Positions 26,339 through 35,937 are shown, counted from the first letter of the stretch. The stretch is DNA of 43,281 bases from Fimbriimonadaceae bacterium (GCA_025455775.1 JALOLT010000006.1:1-43281), one strand, 5' to 3'. Program-made: numbers and translations. Notes: generated from the letters alone by a model not told the origin.

Positions 26339-26944
26339 CGACCCGGGAGGAGTCTGGGCGTAGTCCTGTATTTGCTTCCGCAATTGTTGCGTGAGAATCC
26401 TGTTGCCCCAAAGAGTTTTTCGCTCGCGAGCCTCTACCAACACCACGACCGGCGACCCGTCTTCCTCTGCTTCAATTCGAATGAACTTCCCCAAAAAGAG
26501 AAAACTGTGGGGGTTTGCCTGGAACTTAACCTTCTGGATTGAACTGCGTCGGAAGCTAAAGTTCAAGTGCCCTCCATAGAACTCTAAGTCTGATTCCCCC
26601 AGAATCAAGAAACCAACGTCCTCGTGGGGGTCTAAAGCGTCCCGATATTTGGGGGTCGAAAATCCGACAAAAAACTTGTCGCCCTTCGTCTCTGGCTTTT
26701 CGGCTAAAAACCGATTTTCGATTTGCCGACGGAGCCCTTTGTTTCCCATCAGGGCCAGAAAGTTCACTGCCAACCAACCCACCACAGGGAATGCTCCCAG
26801 CCAAATCAGAGCAGACGGCACCAATCCCTCACGCAAGAAAGTCCAGACGCCAACCCCCAACAAAGGGCATGCGACCAGAAGAGGAACCACGTTCCCGACC
26901 CACTTTCTGCCGGTCGTCCAAACAGGAGCTTTTCGAACTGGCAT
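26336..26944 (-). CDS. two-helix membrane protein of unknown function
   Basis: 202 residues. Two adjacent hydrophobic helices (about 16-36 and 43-65) are followed by a cytoplasmic-looking beta-rich domain of about 130 residues that resembles a PH-like/bPH fold only in length and strand pattern. First gene of a three-gene minus-strand set with the ABC exporter. Its start codon is only 14 bp from that of the divergent AddB-like gene. Confidence 0.6.
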   Translation of the reverse strand: MPVRKAPVWTTGRKWVGNVVPLLVACPLLGVGVWTFLREGLVPSALIWLGAFPVVGWLAVNFLALMGNKGLRRQIENRFLAEKPETKGDKFFVGFSTPKYRDALDPHEDVGFLILGESDLEFYGGHLNFSFRRSSIQKVKFQANPHSFLFLGKFIRIEAEEDGSPVVVLVEARERKTLWGNRILTQQLRKQIQDYAQTPPGS

Positions 26945-26958
26945 AATCTCTATACACT
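26945..26958. promoter_or_regulatory. 14-bp divergent start region
   Basis: Only 14 bp separate the two divergent ATG codons, with TATACA/TGTATA in the middle. CATAAT at 26942-26947 could serve as -10 for the plus gene with a leader of about 5 nt. There is no room for a Shine-Dalgarno plus promoter on either side without entering the other gene. Confidence 0.5.
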
Positions 26959-29811
26959 ATGGCAGAAGGGAGCATCAAGCTTTGGCTCTTTTCAGCGGGC
27001 GGAATCGGCTGCACCCAGGCGATTCTGAAGGCTGTGCCACGAGACTGCTGGATTACGAGCTTCGACGATAGCCTCCTTCGACTCGCGGCTGATCTCCTCG
27101 GCAGAAATGAAGAGAGGGACTTCCTTCTTTTCGGCGAACTTGTGAGGCGAGTCCTTAGCATTCTGGGAGGGGAAGCCAAGATCCTCGCAAGCCGGGCCCT
27201 GATCCTGCCGATCCTAGAAGCAGACTTGCGAAAACAACTTCCGGGAAGCGTTTTCCACGATTCCGCCCAAATGCCTGGATGTGCCCCCTCGGTTTGGGAA
27301 GCTCTCCACGACCTCTCCCTTTATGGATGGACCTCCGATTCTCTACGCGAAGTGGCGGCTGAGCTGGGAGAAAAGCAGGAGGGATCCAAAACTGCCAATC
27401 AGTCTAAGTTCGTCGAGATGGCCTCGGCATGGGAATCGGTTGATTCGAAACTGGCAGAGGTAAACCGAGTCACCATCTTTGGCCTCGTCCAGCATCTCTT
27501 GCAACTGGAAGCCAATGATGTCCCGATCCCTCGGGACATCATTGTGCTCTATGGTTCTGAACACAAGCCCCTCTACGACGAAGTTTTGAAGTGGCTAAGC
27601 GCTCATGGATTTCGAGTGACAGTTCTCGTCGAAGCCTTTGAACCAAGCCACAATCTCTTTCCCCTCTCTCAACGCCTCACCGAATCGCTTAAACCGAAGG
27701 TGATTGTCCGCAAAGACAAGCCAAACTGGACAGCCAACCTCTTCACCCCCTTTCTCGCCGAAAAAGCGCGACCGGAGCTGGAAGTGTGGCGCGCCCCTGA
27801 TCCTCTTGCCGAGTGTGAATGGGTGCTGCGCGAGTGCATCCCCCTCGTGACCCAAGGAAAGAAGATCGGGATCTACTCGCGGAATGCTGCCACCTATGGC
27901 CCCCTCATCATAGCTACAGCGGAACGACTCGGTGTAGGGGTCAATGTTAGCCTGAACCAACCGCTTTTAACCAATGGGTTAGCTCGGGTCCTGAGCCAGA
28001 TTTTGCAGACTCTCTCGCAGCCAGATGTCCGCAAGCTGCGGAGGCTCGGAGGGAGCTCCTACCTTCGCTGCACCCCCAGCCAAAGAGATCTTCTGCAAGA
28101 GCTTGTCTATGGTGCCCACCGCGACAAAGGCGAGAGTTGGGAATCACTCCTCGCGCAAGTAGCAAACCATGAAAACTCAATTCCCTGGCTCCTCCCCTTA
28201 CTCACTTGGCGGCATGAATCAGCCTCAAACCCAGCCTCTGTCGGCGAATGGAGCACGCGATTGGAGCAACTCGTGGGGGACTGTTTCATCAACGACGCTT
28301 CGGTCGAAGGTGATGAGAAAACGATTCGCCGCGACCACAACGCCAAAACAGTCCTTCTCAGATCTATCCGAGGCCGATGCCTGGTAGACGCCTCAGAGAA
28401 ACTTTCCTTAAGCGAATTCACATCGACCGTTCAGGCCATCTGGCAAAATGAAACCTACACGGATCGATCTACTGCCCTGAATGGTATCCAATTCGTGACT
28501 GATACCTCCATGGCGTCGGACTTCGACTTTTTGGCGATTTTGGGATTGCTCGAAGGTGATTTCCCCCGAAGGAGGCGCGAGCACCCAATCCTCAGCGATT
28601 CAGATCTGGCAGAGCTCAATCAGTCGGGGCGAGTCTCACACAAACTTCCAAATTCTCATGATCGCGCTGCTACCGAGAGAGAGGAGTTTGTCAGACTTTG
28701 TGGTTCTGGACGAGAAAGGGTGCTTTTCTGCTACCCAGACAGCGACGATGACACAGACGCAGTACCAGCTTTCTATCTCCATGAAATAAAGCGAATCAGA
28801 GGATCAGAGTCGGAGCGATCCTTACAGAGATCAGCCATCGTTCCTCCGCCTGAACACTGCGTCTCACCGGCAGACCTTGACCTCGCCCAGGCCCTTGCCG
28901 AACCAAAACAATATCCCGACCCGATCGAAGTCTCCAACCAGGAAATCCAAGGGTTACTGATCCCTTCGGAGGATGGAGTCCAACCGGAAGAGCTTGCCGC
29001 AGCCTTGGTTTGTCCCTTCAGGGCCGCCTTCCGCTACCGCCTTGGCCTATCATCCCCATCCGATACTCTGGGCGACTTCATCTTTGTCGCAGGAATGAAG
29101 CAGATGCACGCCATCTCCAGTCAGCCGAACGCGAACGTTTCCATCTCAGTTGCCAAAGCACTCACCAAAAGGTTGGAAGAGTTCGAAGACAGGCTTCAGC
29201 CTTGGCAAGAACAACTCGCCAGGGCAACAATCGATAAATTCGCGGTGGATTGGCCAAACCGCGAACGAGAAACGCGGGAGCGAATCATTCCTCTTGACTT
29301 AGAGAATCTAGGCCCTGTCTCATTTCAACAAGGTCCACTGATTCCCCGCGTCAAATACGGTTCTAAAGAAGTTAAACTCCAAGGTGAGATTCCGAACTTC
29401 TCGTACGCAGAAAATCGATCGATTGCTGTCATCACAATCTTTCGCCGCAGCCTCGGCAAAGATTCGGTTGAGAAGGACGAGGAATTCGGCCACTTGGTGC
29501 GTTTTCTTGCCCTGTTCTCAGGCAAACGAAACTGTGTGATCGTGGCCGACGCCCCCAGAGGGCCACGCCTCGTCTACGGCTCTTACAAGAATCGAGCCAT
29601 CAAAGCAACCCTATTGGATCGGGCAGAGAGCGTCGATCTTTTGGCAAGGTCTGTCCGGCCAAAGATCCAGGATGCCCTCGACATTTTGCACAGAGGCACG
29701 GCAGTTCCAAAGCCAGGACTCCACTGCGAAAACTGTTCCCTGGGAGAACTCTGCCGCCGCCACTCTATCTTCGGCGAGACTGAATCACCCTTTGACCTCC
29801 CTTCATCATGA
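26959..29811 (+). CDS. AddB/RexB-like subunit with degenerate ATP-binding and nuclease motifs
   Basis: A 950-residue protein. Gene order, the UvrD-like architecture and a C-terminal PD-(D/E)XK-like region point to AddB, the partner of AddA in double-strand-break resection. The Fe-S staple is kept: C685 (VCPFRAAFRYRLGL), then C923-X2-C926-X5-C932. The Walker A position at residues 13-19 reads AGGIGCT, with Cys in place of Lys. In the nuclease region the usual GxxDR and DYK elements correspond to GEIPN and TIFRR, so the catalytic acids and lysine are missing. The stop overlaps the AddA-like start by 4 nt. Probably a structural or scanning subunit rather than a nuclease (inference). Confidence 0.75.
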   Translation: MAEGSIKLWLFSAGGIGCTQAILKAVPRDCWITSFDDSLLRLAADLLGRNEERDFLLFGELVRRVLSILGGEAKILASRALILPILEADLRKQLPGSVFHDSAQMPGCAPSVWEALHDLSLYGWTSDSLREVAAELGEKQEGSKTANQSKFVEMASAWESVDSKLAEVNRVTIFGLVQHLLQLEANDVPIPRDIIVLYGSEHKPLYDEVLKWLSAHGFRVTVLVEAFEPSHNLFPLSQRLTESLKPKVIVRKDKPNWTANLFTPFLAEKARPELEVWRAPDPLAECEWVLRECIPLVTQGKKIGIYSRNAATYGPLIIATAERLGVGVNVSLNQPLLTNGLARVLSQILQTLSQPDVRKLRRLGGSSYLRCTPSQRDLLQELVYGAHRDKGESWESLLAQVANHENSIPWLLPLLTWRHESASNPASVGEWSTRLEQLVGDCFINDASVEGDEKTIRRDHNAKTVLLRSIRGRCLVDASEKLSLSEFTSTVQAIWQNETYTDRSTALNGIQFVTDTSMASDFDFLAILGLLEGDFPRRRREHPILSDSDLAELNQSGRVSHKLPNSHDRAATEREEFVRLCGSGRERVLFCYPDSDDDTDAVPAFYLHEIKRIRGSESERSLQRSAIVPPPEHCVSPADLDLAQALAEPKQYPDPIEVSNQEIQGLLIPSEDGVQPEELAAALVCPFRAAFRYRLGLSSPSDTLGDFIFVAGMKQMHAISSQPNANVSISVAKALTKRLEEFEDRLQPWQEQLARATIDKFAVDWPNRERETRERIIPLDLENLGPVSFQQGPLIPRVKYGSKEVKLQGEIPNFSYAENRSIAVITIFRRSLGKDSVEKDEEFGHLVRFLALFSGKRNCVIVADAPRGPRLVYGSYKNRAIKATLLDRAESVDLLARSVRPKIQDALDILHRGTAVPKPGLHCENCSLGELCRRHSIFGETESPFDLPSS

Positions 29812-32141
29812 GCAAACTCACCGAAGAACAATTAGCAGTTGTCCATACCCAAGAGCCTCGGCTTACCATCCAAGCGGCGGCAGGCTCTGGCAAGACCCTC
29901 ACCCTTGTCCAGCGATACATCAAACTGGTGAACGACGGAGTTGCTCAACCAGACCAAATCCTCTGCATCACATTCACACGCAAGGCAGCAGCTGTGATGA
30001 AGGAGCGAATTGTCAGAGCCCTGAACGCTCAAGGAACCCCGCTACTGGCCCAAATCGCGGAAACTGGCCCGATCCAAACGATTCACGGATTCTGCGAAAG
30101 AGTACTGAGAGAAAACGCTCTAGCGGCAGGGGTCGATCCCAACTTTGAGGTTGCCGACACTGCCCAGCAAACAGAATTTAGGACACAGGCGACTCGCGAA
30201 GCCCTTACCCAGGCACCTTACCAAGAATCACCTGTGATGGACTATATCCGCATCAGATCTGGCTTCCGAAACTATCGCCAGGGAGCCAATTTTGAAGCAG
30301 GAATCCTCGATGACGTCGCCAAGATCCTTGAAATATGGCGTGGATCTGGCAACGACCGAGAGGTTCTTAACCAGATGGTTGAGAAGCCAGAACGACTCTT
30401 CGCCGCCTGGCGAACCGCCCTCTGTGACGAACTCTCGCCAGAGCAACTCTTCCACCTTCCCAACAAAGAGTTCCAGAGCGACTTCCTGAAACTCAAGTCC
30501 GATCTAGCAACCAACAGGATCCGGTTGCCGAAATGGCTCAAAAGCTATAAATTTGAACCTGACCTTGAGAGAGATGCTTCTCTCACCATGAGTGGTCTGG
30601 GGAGGCTAGCCATTTTGGCTTGGGAGTACCTAGAAGACGCAATGAAGCAGGCGCAGCAGTTTGACTTTACTTTGATGGAAGCCCTTGCCGTCGACCTGCT
30701 CAAATGCAACCCAAGTGTCGCGCAACGTGTCAGAGACCAATTCCTCGCCGTCTTGGTTGACGAAGCCCAAGACGTGAACCCTGTCCAGGATCAGTTGATC
30801 AAGTCGATTGGCGCAAAGAGCGAGCTTTTTGTCGGAGATCCCCAGCAATCCATCTTTGGATTCCGGATGGCAGACCGCCAACTCTTCATAGACCGCGGAG
30901 CGGAAACTGGCCTGATGCAGCTCAGCAAGAATTTTCGATCCGAGCCAGGAATCCTGGCATTTATCGACCACGTCTTCTCCCAGATCTGGCCGGACGAATA
31001 CAAGGCAGCCGCCATCCCTGCCCAGCTCACCACGTCAGATAGTGATGATCCCTTTGGTGCCCCAGAAAGTCCTTTCTTGGGAGTGGAAATCTGGCCTCCC
31101 ACGGGACACTGGTATCAAACCGCCGAACTTGTTAAGCAAATGGTTGAAGAGGCCGGAGGAGTGGGTGACATCGCAATCCTGCTACGAACTGCCAAGGATT
31201 TCGCGCCTCTGCAAGAGGAGCTGCAAAAAAAAGGGGTTCCTGCCGTGGTGGTGAGTGCTACGGATCGTTTCTACTCCCGAATGGAAACACGGGACGTTGC
31301 CAACGCCCTCACTGCGACAGTGGAGCCTACCAACGACTTTGCCCTTTTTTCCTTCTTGCACAGCCCCTTTGTCGGCCTCTCGACTGACGCGATCGTCTTT
31401 TTGGCTGCGCAACATTCTGCACAAGAAGCCCTGAATCAAATCCCCGACAGCCTGCCAGAAGACCAAGCAAAGGTGAGAGAACTCCTGCAGTGGTGGCCGG
31501 CTTTGGCCGACATCGGGGATCGAGTTCCCGCGTGGGAAATTCTGGCAGCCCTCTTTCGCAAGACGCCCTACTGGGAAAACCTCGCCCGCTCCCCCGGAGG
31601 AGAAGCGCGACTGGCCAACGTTCGAAAACTCTTCGTCCAATCCTGCGGCAACCCAAAAATGGACGCCCTTACCTTTGCTGATCATATCCGCCAAATCCAA
31701 TCCATCCGACACAAAGAAGGCGAGGCTCTCACTCATGACCGCGAACAAGAAGTGGTCAAACTCCTGACCATTCACTCGGCAAAAGGGCTCGAATTCGACA
31801 CTGTGATTCTCCCAAATTCGAATGAGAAACTCTCTTGGAAACCATCGCCTATTGAGGGTGACATCAAAACTGGCCTTTTCGGCTGCCGCCTCAGCGAGAA
31901 CCGCAAGCCCCTGATCTGGGAGTACCTGGTTCACCGGCGCAGGGAACGGGAAGTTGAAGAGTCGTTTCGGCTCCTTTACGTGGCCATGACCAGAGCCAAA
32001 AAGAAGCTCTGTGTCGCAGTTGCAGAGGCACCAGGAGATTCGACCAATGGCGAAGTACTCAGCCGGTGCCTTTCGTTTGGCCCTTCAGAGCCACGGGGCA
32101 TCGTCTTCCGAGGGCTAAAGGTAGACTCAGAAGAACAATGA
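29808..32141 (+). CDS. AddA/UvrD-type superfamily 1 helicase without nuclease domain
   Basis: 777 residues. All SF1A helicase motifs are present: Q motif LTEEQ, Walker A AAAGSGKT (23-30), motif Ia TFTRKAA, II VDEAQDVNPVQ, III GDPQQSIFGFR, IV NFRSEP, V IHSAKGLEFDTVIL and VI LYVAMTRAKKKL. The segment TIHGFCERVLRENALAAGVDP is typical of AddA/RecB rather than UvrD. AddA is normally about 1200 residues with a C-terminal RecB nuclease; this protein ends shortly after motif VI. It is translationally coupled to the AddB-like gene upstream and the nitrilase gene downstream. Confidence 0.85.
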   Translation: MSKLTEEQLAVVHTQEPRLTIQAAAGSGKTLTLVQRYIKLVNDGVAQPDQILCITFTRKAAAVMKERIVRALNAQGTPLLAQIAETGPIQTIHGFCERVLRENALAAGVDPNFEVADTAQQTEFRTQATREALTQAPYQESPVMDYIRIRSGFRNYRQGANFEAGILDDVAKILEIWRGSGNDREVLNQMVEKPERLFAAWRTALCDELSPEQLFHLPNKEFQSDFLKLKSDLATNRIRLPKWLKSYKFEPDLERDASLTMSGLGRLAILAWEYLEDAMKQAQQFDFTLMEALAVDLLKCNPSVAQRVRDQFLAVLVDEAQDVNPVQDQLIKSIGAKSELFVGDPQQSIFGFRMADRQLFIDRGAETGLMQLSKNFRSEPGILAFIDHVFSQIWPDEYKAAAIPAQLTTSDSDDPFGAPESPFLGVEIWPPTGHWYQTAELVKQMVEEAGGVGDIAILLRTAKDFAPLQEELQKKGVPAVVVSATDRFYSRMETRDVANALTATVEPTNDFALFSFLHSPFVGLSTDAIVFLAAQHSAQEALNQIPDSLPEDQAKVRELLQWWPALADIGDRVPAWEILAALFRKTPYWENLARSPGGEARLANVRKLFVQSCGNPKMDALTFADHIRQIQSIRHKEGEALTHDREQEVVKLLTIHSAKGLEFDTVILPNSNEKLSWKPSPIEGDIKTGLFGCRLSENRKPLIWEYLVHRRREREVEESFRLLYVAMTRAKKKLCVAVAEAPGDSTNGEVLSRCLSFGPSEPRGIVFRGLKVDSEEQ

Positions 32142-32998
32142 AGTTTACGGTTGCTTCAGCCCAGTTCACCCCGACCAAAGGTGCGGTTGAATCGAACCTT
32201 GATCGAATCGTAGATATCGCGACAGAAGCAAGTAAAGCAGGGGCGGATCTGGTAGTCTTCCCCGAAGCCTGCACCACAGGCTACATCTTAGAAGGAGGTG
32301 TGAACGACTGTGCGTTATGGCCCAACCAGTTGGTGGAATTCTTAGGCGCGAGAGCCAAAGTTTTCGACCGTCCGGTCGATCTAGCCCTCGGCTTTTACGA
32401 ACAAACTCTGGGTCAGCCATACAACAGTGCCGCCTATCTCTCCATCACAGATGGCGAAGTCCAGCTCCTGAATGTCTACCGAAAGGTGTTTCCTCCGACT
32501 TATCATGTCTTTGACGAGGAACGGTTCCACAGTGCCGGTAGCGATCTTGGCCTGGTGCAAACGAAGCTCGGCACCCTCGGTGTTCTGATTTGTGAAGACG
32601 TCTGGCACTCGATTCTTGGGAGCCTCCTCGCGATCGCCGGAGCGGAAATGATCTTGGTTCACTCTGCCAGTCCAGGAAGAGGGTTTGCTGATGCAAAACC
32701 TCAAAACCTCCTTCGCTACGAGAGAATGCTTCAATCCATGAGTGAAGAGCACGGACTCTATGCCGTTATTTCGATGCTCACTGGATTCGAGGGCGGGAAA
32801 GGAATGACAGGCGGGTCAATGATCTTTGACCCAAGCGGTGATTTGATGTGCCAAGCCCCTCTCATGGAAGAAGCCCTCGTGATGGCGGACATTGATCTCG
32901 ATCAGGTGAGGATCGCTCGACAAAGATCTCCCCTCCTGAGTGACCTGAGAGGCAAGTGGGCAGAAATCATCCGAATGGTTGAAAAAACCAAATGGTGA
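32138..32998 (+). CDS. carbon-nitrogen hydrolase (nitrilase superfamily)
   Basis: 286 residues from the ATG at 32138, which overlaps the AddA-like stop (ATGA). Catalytic triad E43 (FPEA), K116 (YRKVFPP) and C152 (LICEDVWHS). The CEDVWH setting resembles the glutaminase domain of NAD synthetases and stand-alone amidases of that branch. Hydrolyses an amide or nitrile; the substrate is unknown. No synthetase domain is fused. Its place behind the helicase pair suggests co-transcription, not necessarily a shared pathway. Converges on mnmG with a 27-nt gap. Confidence 0.85.
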   Translation: MKFTVASAQFTPTKGAVESNLDRIVDIATEASKAGADLVVFPEACTTGYILEGGVNDCALWPNQLVEFLGARAKVFDRPVDLALGFYEQTLGQPYNSAAYLSITDGEVQLLNVYRKVFPPTYHVFDEERFHSAGSDLGLVQTKLGTLGVLICEDVWHSILGSLLAIAGAEMILVHSASPGRGFADAKPQNLLRYERMLQSMSEEHGLYAVISMLTGFEGGKGMTGGSMIFDPSGDLMCQAPLMEEALVMADIDLDQVRIARQRSPLLSDLRGKWAEIIRMVEKTKW

Positions 32999-33025
32999 GG
33001 TGGATTACGTATACCGCCGCGGCTC

Positions 33026-34945
33026 TTAACTTCTGCCAGCCCGCAGGTGACCGATCAAAAGGGCAATGTCTGCTGGGCGAACACCAGGGATGCGACTCGC
33101 TTGCCCTACTGTGGTCGGTCGAATGCGAGAAAGCTTCTCTACCGTCTCGTAGCTTAGGCTTTTTCCTTCATATTCAAAGGCCTCTGGGATGAGAAAGGCG
33201 TCCATCTTCCGAGCCAACTCCACTTCGTCACTCTGCCGCTTCAGATATCCCGAATAAACAGCATTGATCTCTACCTGTTCGCGGGAAAGATGGTGGAGAT
33301 CGCCTGGTCGTTCAAGACATTTAGCCGGGATGTGGTCCGTCGATTCTCCCAAAGCTCTGAGCAAAACCTCCAGGAGATCCAAAGTCACATGGGGCCGCTT
33401 CAAAAGGTCAAAATGACTCGCGCGGTTGCGGATGGGAGAGACCTCATAGTCTGCAAGAGTGCCGTTGACTGCCTCGGTGAGATACCTCGACTCCATCTGC
33501 GAAATCGTCTGAGAAATGATCTCGTTCTTCTTTTCCAGCCGTCTCAGCCGCAGTTCGGACGCCAGTCCAAGCCTCTCTGCGATAGGGGTTAACCTTTGGT
33601 CAGCATTGTCGTGGCGCAAGACCAACCGATGTTCGGCCCTCGCCGTCAGCATCCGGTAAGGATCCTCGACCCCCTTTGTCACAAGGTCATCAATCATCAC
33701 TCCGATGAAGCTCTGGTCGCGGCTGAAGACTTCTTCTCCCTCCTCCTTGGCAAAAAGCGCAGCATTGATTCCTGCGACGATTCCCTGACCTGCTGCCTCC
33801 TCGTAACCACTGGTGCCGTTGATCTGGCCAGCCAGAAAGAGCCCCTTGAGGAGCTTCGACATGAGCGTTGGGCGAAGCTGCAAAGGATCGGCCATGTCGT
33901 ACTCGACCGCGTAACCAGGGCGAATCATCACTGCTTGCTCAAGCCCCTCAATGTGATGGAGGGCCTCAAGTTGCACGTCAGCCGGCATGGAAGTCGAAAA
34001 GCCCTGGACATAGACAGACTCGCTATCCCATTCTTCCTGCTCCAAAAAGATCGGATGGCTTTCCTTTTGGCTAAAGCGAACGACCTTGTCTTCAACCGAA
34101 GGACAGTAGCGGGGGCCAACGCCTTCGATCTGTCCACTGAACATCGCGCTTTGGTGAAGATTTTCTCGAAGGATCTCGTGAACCTTTTGGTTAGTGTAGG
34201 TTTGCCAAGTCGGGAGGAGATCTCGCTCAGGGAAAGGAGCATCATGCAAAAAGCTCAAGGGGCCAGCTTCCCACTCGCTCGGCATGACCAGAGTTCGATC
34301 CAGGTTCAAGGTTGAGAGGGCCACGCGTGGCGTCGTTCCTGTCTTAAACCGTCGCATGTGAACCCCCAACTCGACTAAGAAGGCGCTGAGGCCAAAGACT
34401 GCTTGGTCGCCCTGCCTGGCAGCGACCGTCTTCTTTTGCCCTTCATGGCATAAACCGTTTAAAAAAGTTCCTGTCGTGATGACAACTGAGGGGGCCGCAA
34501 TCTCTACCGGCTCATCTTGACCATTTGGTCGAAAAAGGACGCCAGCAACATGATCTCCCTGAGTGAGGACTGTGAGAGCCTCCCCTTCCACCAATGTGAG
34601 GTTCGGAGTCGTGCGGAAAACTTCCTGCATGGCCTTCGGGTAAGCAGCCTTGCAAACTTGGGCTCGGATCGTTTGGACAGCAGGACCCTTTCCAGTTCCG
34701 ACCCTTCGGAGGTGGGTCAGAGTATGGTCGGTCGTCACTCCCATCTGTCCCCCAAGGGCGTCCACTTCGCGGGCGATGTGACCCTTTGCCGGACCCCCGA
34801 TGCTGCAGTTACAAGGAAGGTGGCCAATCCGATCAGACCGAAGCGTCACGCACAAAGTGAACCGCCCCATCCTGGCCGAGGCAAGTGCTGCCTCGATGCC
34901 AGCATGGCCTGCCCCAATCACAATCACCTCGAATCTGTCCTGCAC
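33026..34945 (-). CDS. mnmG: tRNA uridine-5-carboxymethylaminomethyl modification enzyme MnmG
   Basis: A 639-residue FAD/NADH enzyme that, with MnmE, modifies the wobble uridine of certain tRNAs. FAD motif GAGHAG at 11-16. Both family signatures are present: GPRYCPSVEDK and AGQINGTSGYEEAAGQG. The C-terminal helical MnmE-binding domain is complete. I choose the GTG at 34945: it gives the canonical FEVIVIGAGHAGIEAA start, and TAGAAT ends 7 nt upstream. The 38-codon extension to an upstream ATG (35059) would read through the prepilin control box. Confidence 0.95.
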   Translation of the reverse strand: MQDRFEVIVIGAGHAGIEAALASARMGRFTLCVTLRSDRIGHLPCNCSIGGPAKGHIAREVDALGGQMGVTTDHTLTHLRRVGTGKGPAVQTIRAQVCKAAYPKAMQEVFRTTPNLTLVEGEALTVLTQGDHVAGVLFRPNGQDEPVEIAAPSVVITTGTFLNGLCHEGQKKTVAARQGDQAVFGLSAFLVELGVHMRRFKTGTTPRVALSTLNLDRTLVMPSEWEAGPLSFLHDAPFPERDLLPTWQTYTNQKVHEILRENLHQSAMFSGQIEGVGPRYCPSVEDKVVRFSQKESHPIFLEQEEWDSESVYVQGFSTSMPADVQLEALHHIEGLEQAVMIRPGYAVEYDMADPLQLRPTLMSKLLKGLFLAGQINGTSGYEEAAGQGIVAGINAALFAKEEGEEVFSRDQSFIGVMIDDLVTKGVEDPYRMLTARAEHRLVLRHDNADQRLTPIAERLGLASELRLRRLEKKNEIISQTISQMESRYLTEAVNGTLADYEVSPIRNRASHFDLLKRPHVTLDLLEVLLRALGESTDHIPAKCLERPGDLHHLSREQVEINAVYSGYLKRQSDEVELARKMDAFLIPEAFEYEGKSLSYETVEKLSRIRPTTVGQASRIPGVRPADIALLIGHLRAGRS

Positions 34946-34952
34946 TGTGTAG

Positions 34953-34958
34953 ATTCTA
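34953..34958 (-). promoter_or_regulatory. -10-like box before mnmG
   Basis: TAGAAT (5/6) on the minus strand, 7 nt before the GTG at 34945; no Shine-Dalgarno sequence in between. Confidence 0.5.
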
Positions 34959-35009
34959 CTCTTGAGTGATCCAGATGCCAAAGAATCGGTCTCGCCTGAC
35001 GAGCCTGAC

Positions 35010-35085
35010 AGGGCCGACGGCCCAAAATTCCCTGAACCTAAGATCCCTAAAGGCAACAAAATACTTTTTGCAATATAATTGCAAT
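35010..35085 (+). promoter_or_regulatory. prepilin control module, copy 1
   Basis: It begins with AGGGCCGACGGCCCAAA (35010-35026), which contains the 5-bp inverted repeat GGGCC-GAC-GGCCC. It ends with TTGCAATATAATTGCAA (35068-35084), a perfect 7-bp inverted repeat with a 3-nt centre that includes TATAAT at 35074-35079. Exactly 6 nt separate TATAAT from the ATG at 35086. Copy 2 has the same parts at the same spacing within 1 nt. The dyad over the -10 box looks like a repressor operator, and the upstream box like an activator site (inference). Confidence 0.75.
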
Positions 35086-35937
35086 ATGGCTAGTGCCACA
35101 ACCAAAAAGACCGCCTTTACTTTGATTGAGCTGCTTGTTGTGATCGCGATCATCGCGATTCTCGCGGCTATCCTATTTCCCGTCTTTGCCCAGGCCAAAG
35201 CTGCTTCTCAGAAGACAGTTGCCCTTTCCAACAAGAAACAGATTGGTCTTGCTGGAATGCTCTACATGGCTGACTTCGATGACACCATGTTCCTTCACAA
35301 CTACTACCAGGACAACAACACTCGTTGGCATCTGTGGTTCTATGGCTTCGATATGGTGCTGAACCGAGGGCGGGCGGACTACGGGCTTCTCTGGCCCTAT
35401 CAAAAAAATGTTGAGCTTCAAGATGACCCTATGGCACGGAGTATCCGCACCAATGCCACTTGGGCCAATCCAACCTTTTGGCCAGCCTACGGGATCAACG
35501 CTGCCTACCTCCTCAATGGCCTGTCTCCGAGTGCTACCGTACCCTTGATCCCTGCCGTCATGACTTCGGTGGAGCGACCAGCAGAAACAATCCTCCTCAC
35601 AGACGTGGCAGGCTTTAACGCAACCACGGGAGCATTTTTCCGAGTCAATACTGTGACTCCCCCTTCCGGGATCGATCGCGGGGTTCAGGGTGGCTCTTTC
35701 GCAAGCCAATTTGGAAACACCCACTTCCGCCACAGTGGGGAGACAGTCACAGTGCTCTGGGTGGATGGCCACGTCTCAACCATGAAGCCAACTTATAAGC
35801 AAGGGGCAGCCCATGCATCGCGCCGCAACGCGAAGATTGGACACCTTTCTCGGGGCCCCATCCCAGACACCATTCCGGTCGGAGATCCGAACACTCTGCG
35901 ATATGACTATTACTTTGCCTTGCAGAAGGTGGATTAA
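35086..35937 (+). CDS. prepilin-type N-terminal cleavage/methylation domain protein (pseudopilin)
   Basis: 283 residues from the ATG at 35086; an upstream in-frame ATG would run through the promoter. Leader [10 protein letters not shown], then AFTLIELL with cleavage before Phe, E at +5 of the mature chain and one long hydrophobic helix followed by LFPVFAQAK. The body has the [17 protein letters not shown] segment and near the C-terminus H-X10-DG ([13 protein letters not shown]), typical of the large prepilin-like families of Armatimonadota and Planctomycetes. Probably processed by a PilD peptidase and assembled or surface-displayed. The next gene starts at the base after its stop. Confidence 0.92.
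   Translation: MASATTKKTAFTLIELLVVIAIIAILAAILFPVFAQAKAASQKTVALSNKKQIGLAGMLYMADFDDTMFLHNYYQDNNTRWHLWFYGFDMVLNRGRADYGLLWPYQKNVELQDDPMARSIRTNATWANPTFWPAYGINAAYLLNGLSPSATVPLIPAVMTSVERPAETILLTDVAGFNATTGAFFRVNTVTPPSGIDRGVQGGSFASQFGNTHFRHSGETVTVLWVDGHVSTMKPTYKQGAAHASRRNAKIGHLSRGPIPDTIPVGDPNTLRYDYYFALQKVD

Noticed and set aside
33596-34315. 239-codon open frame on the plus strand opposite mnmG
   Set aside because: Antisense to conserved MnmG signatures, without a family of its own.
34966-35085. Upstream ATG for the first prepilin
   Set aside because: It would translate the conserved control box and promoter; the prepilin leader with Lys-Lys begins at 35086.
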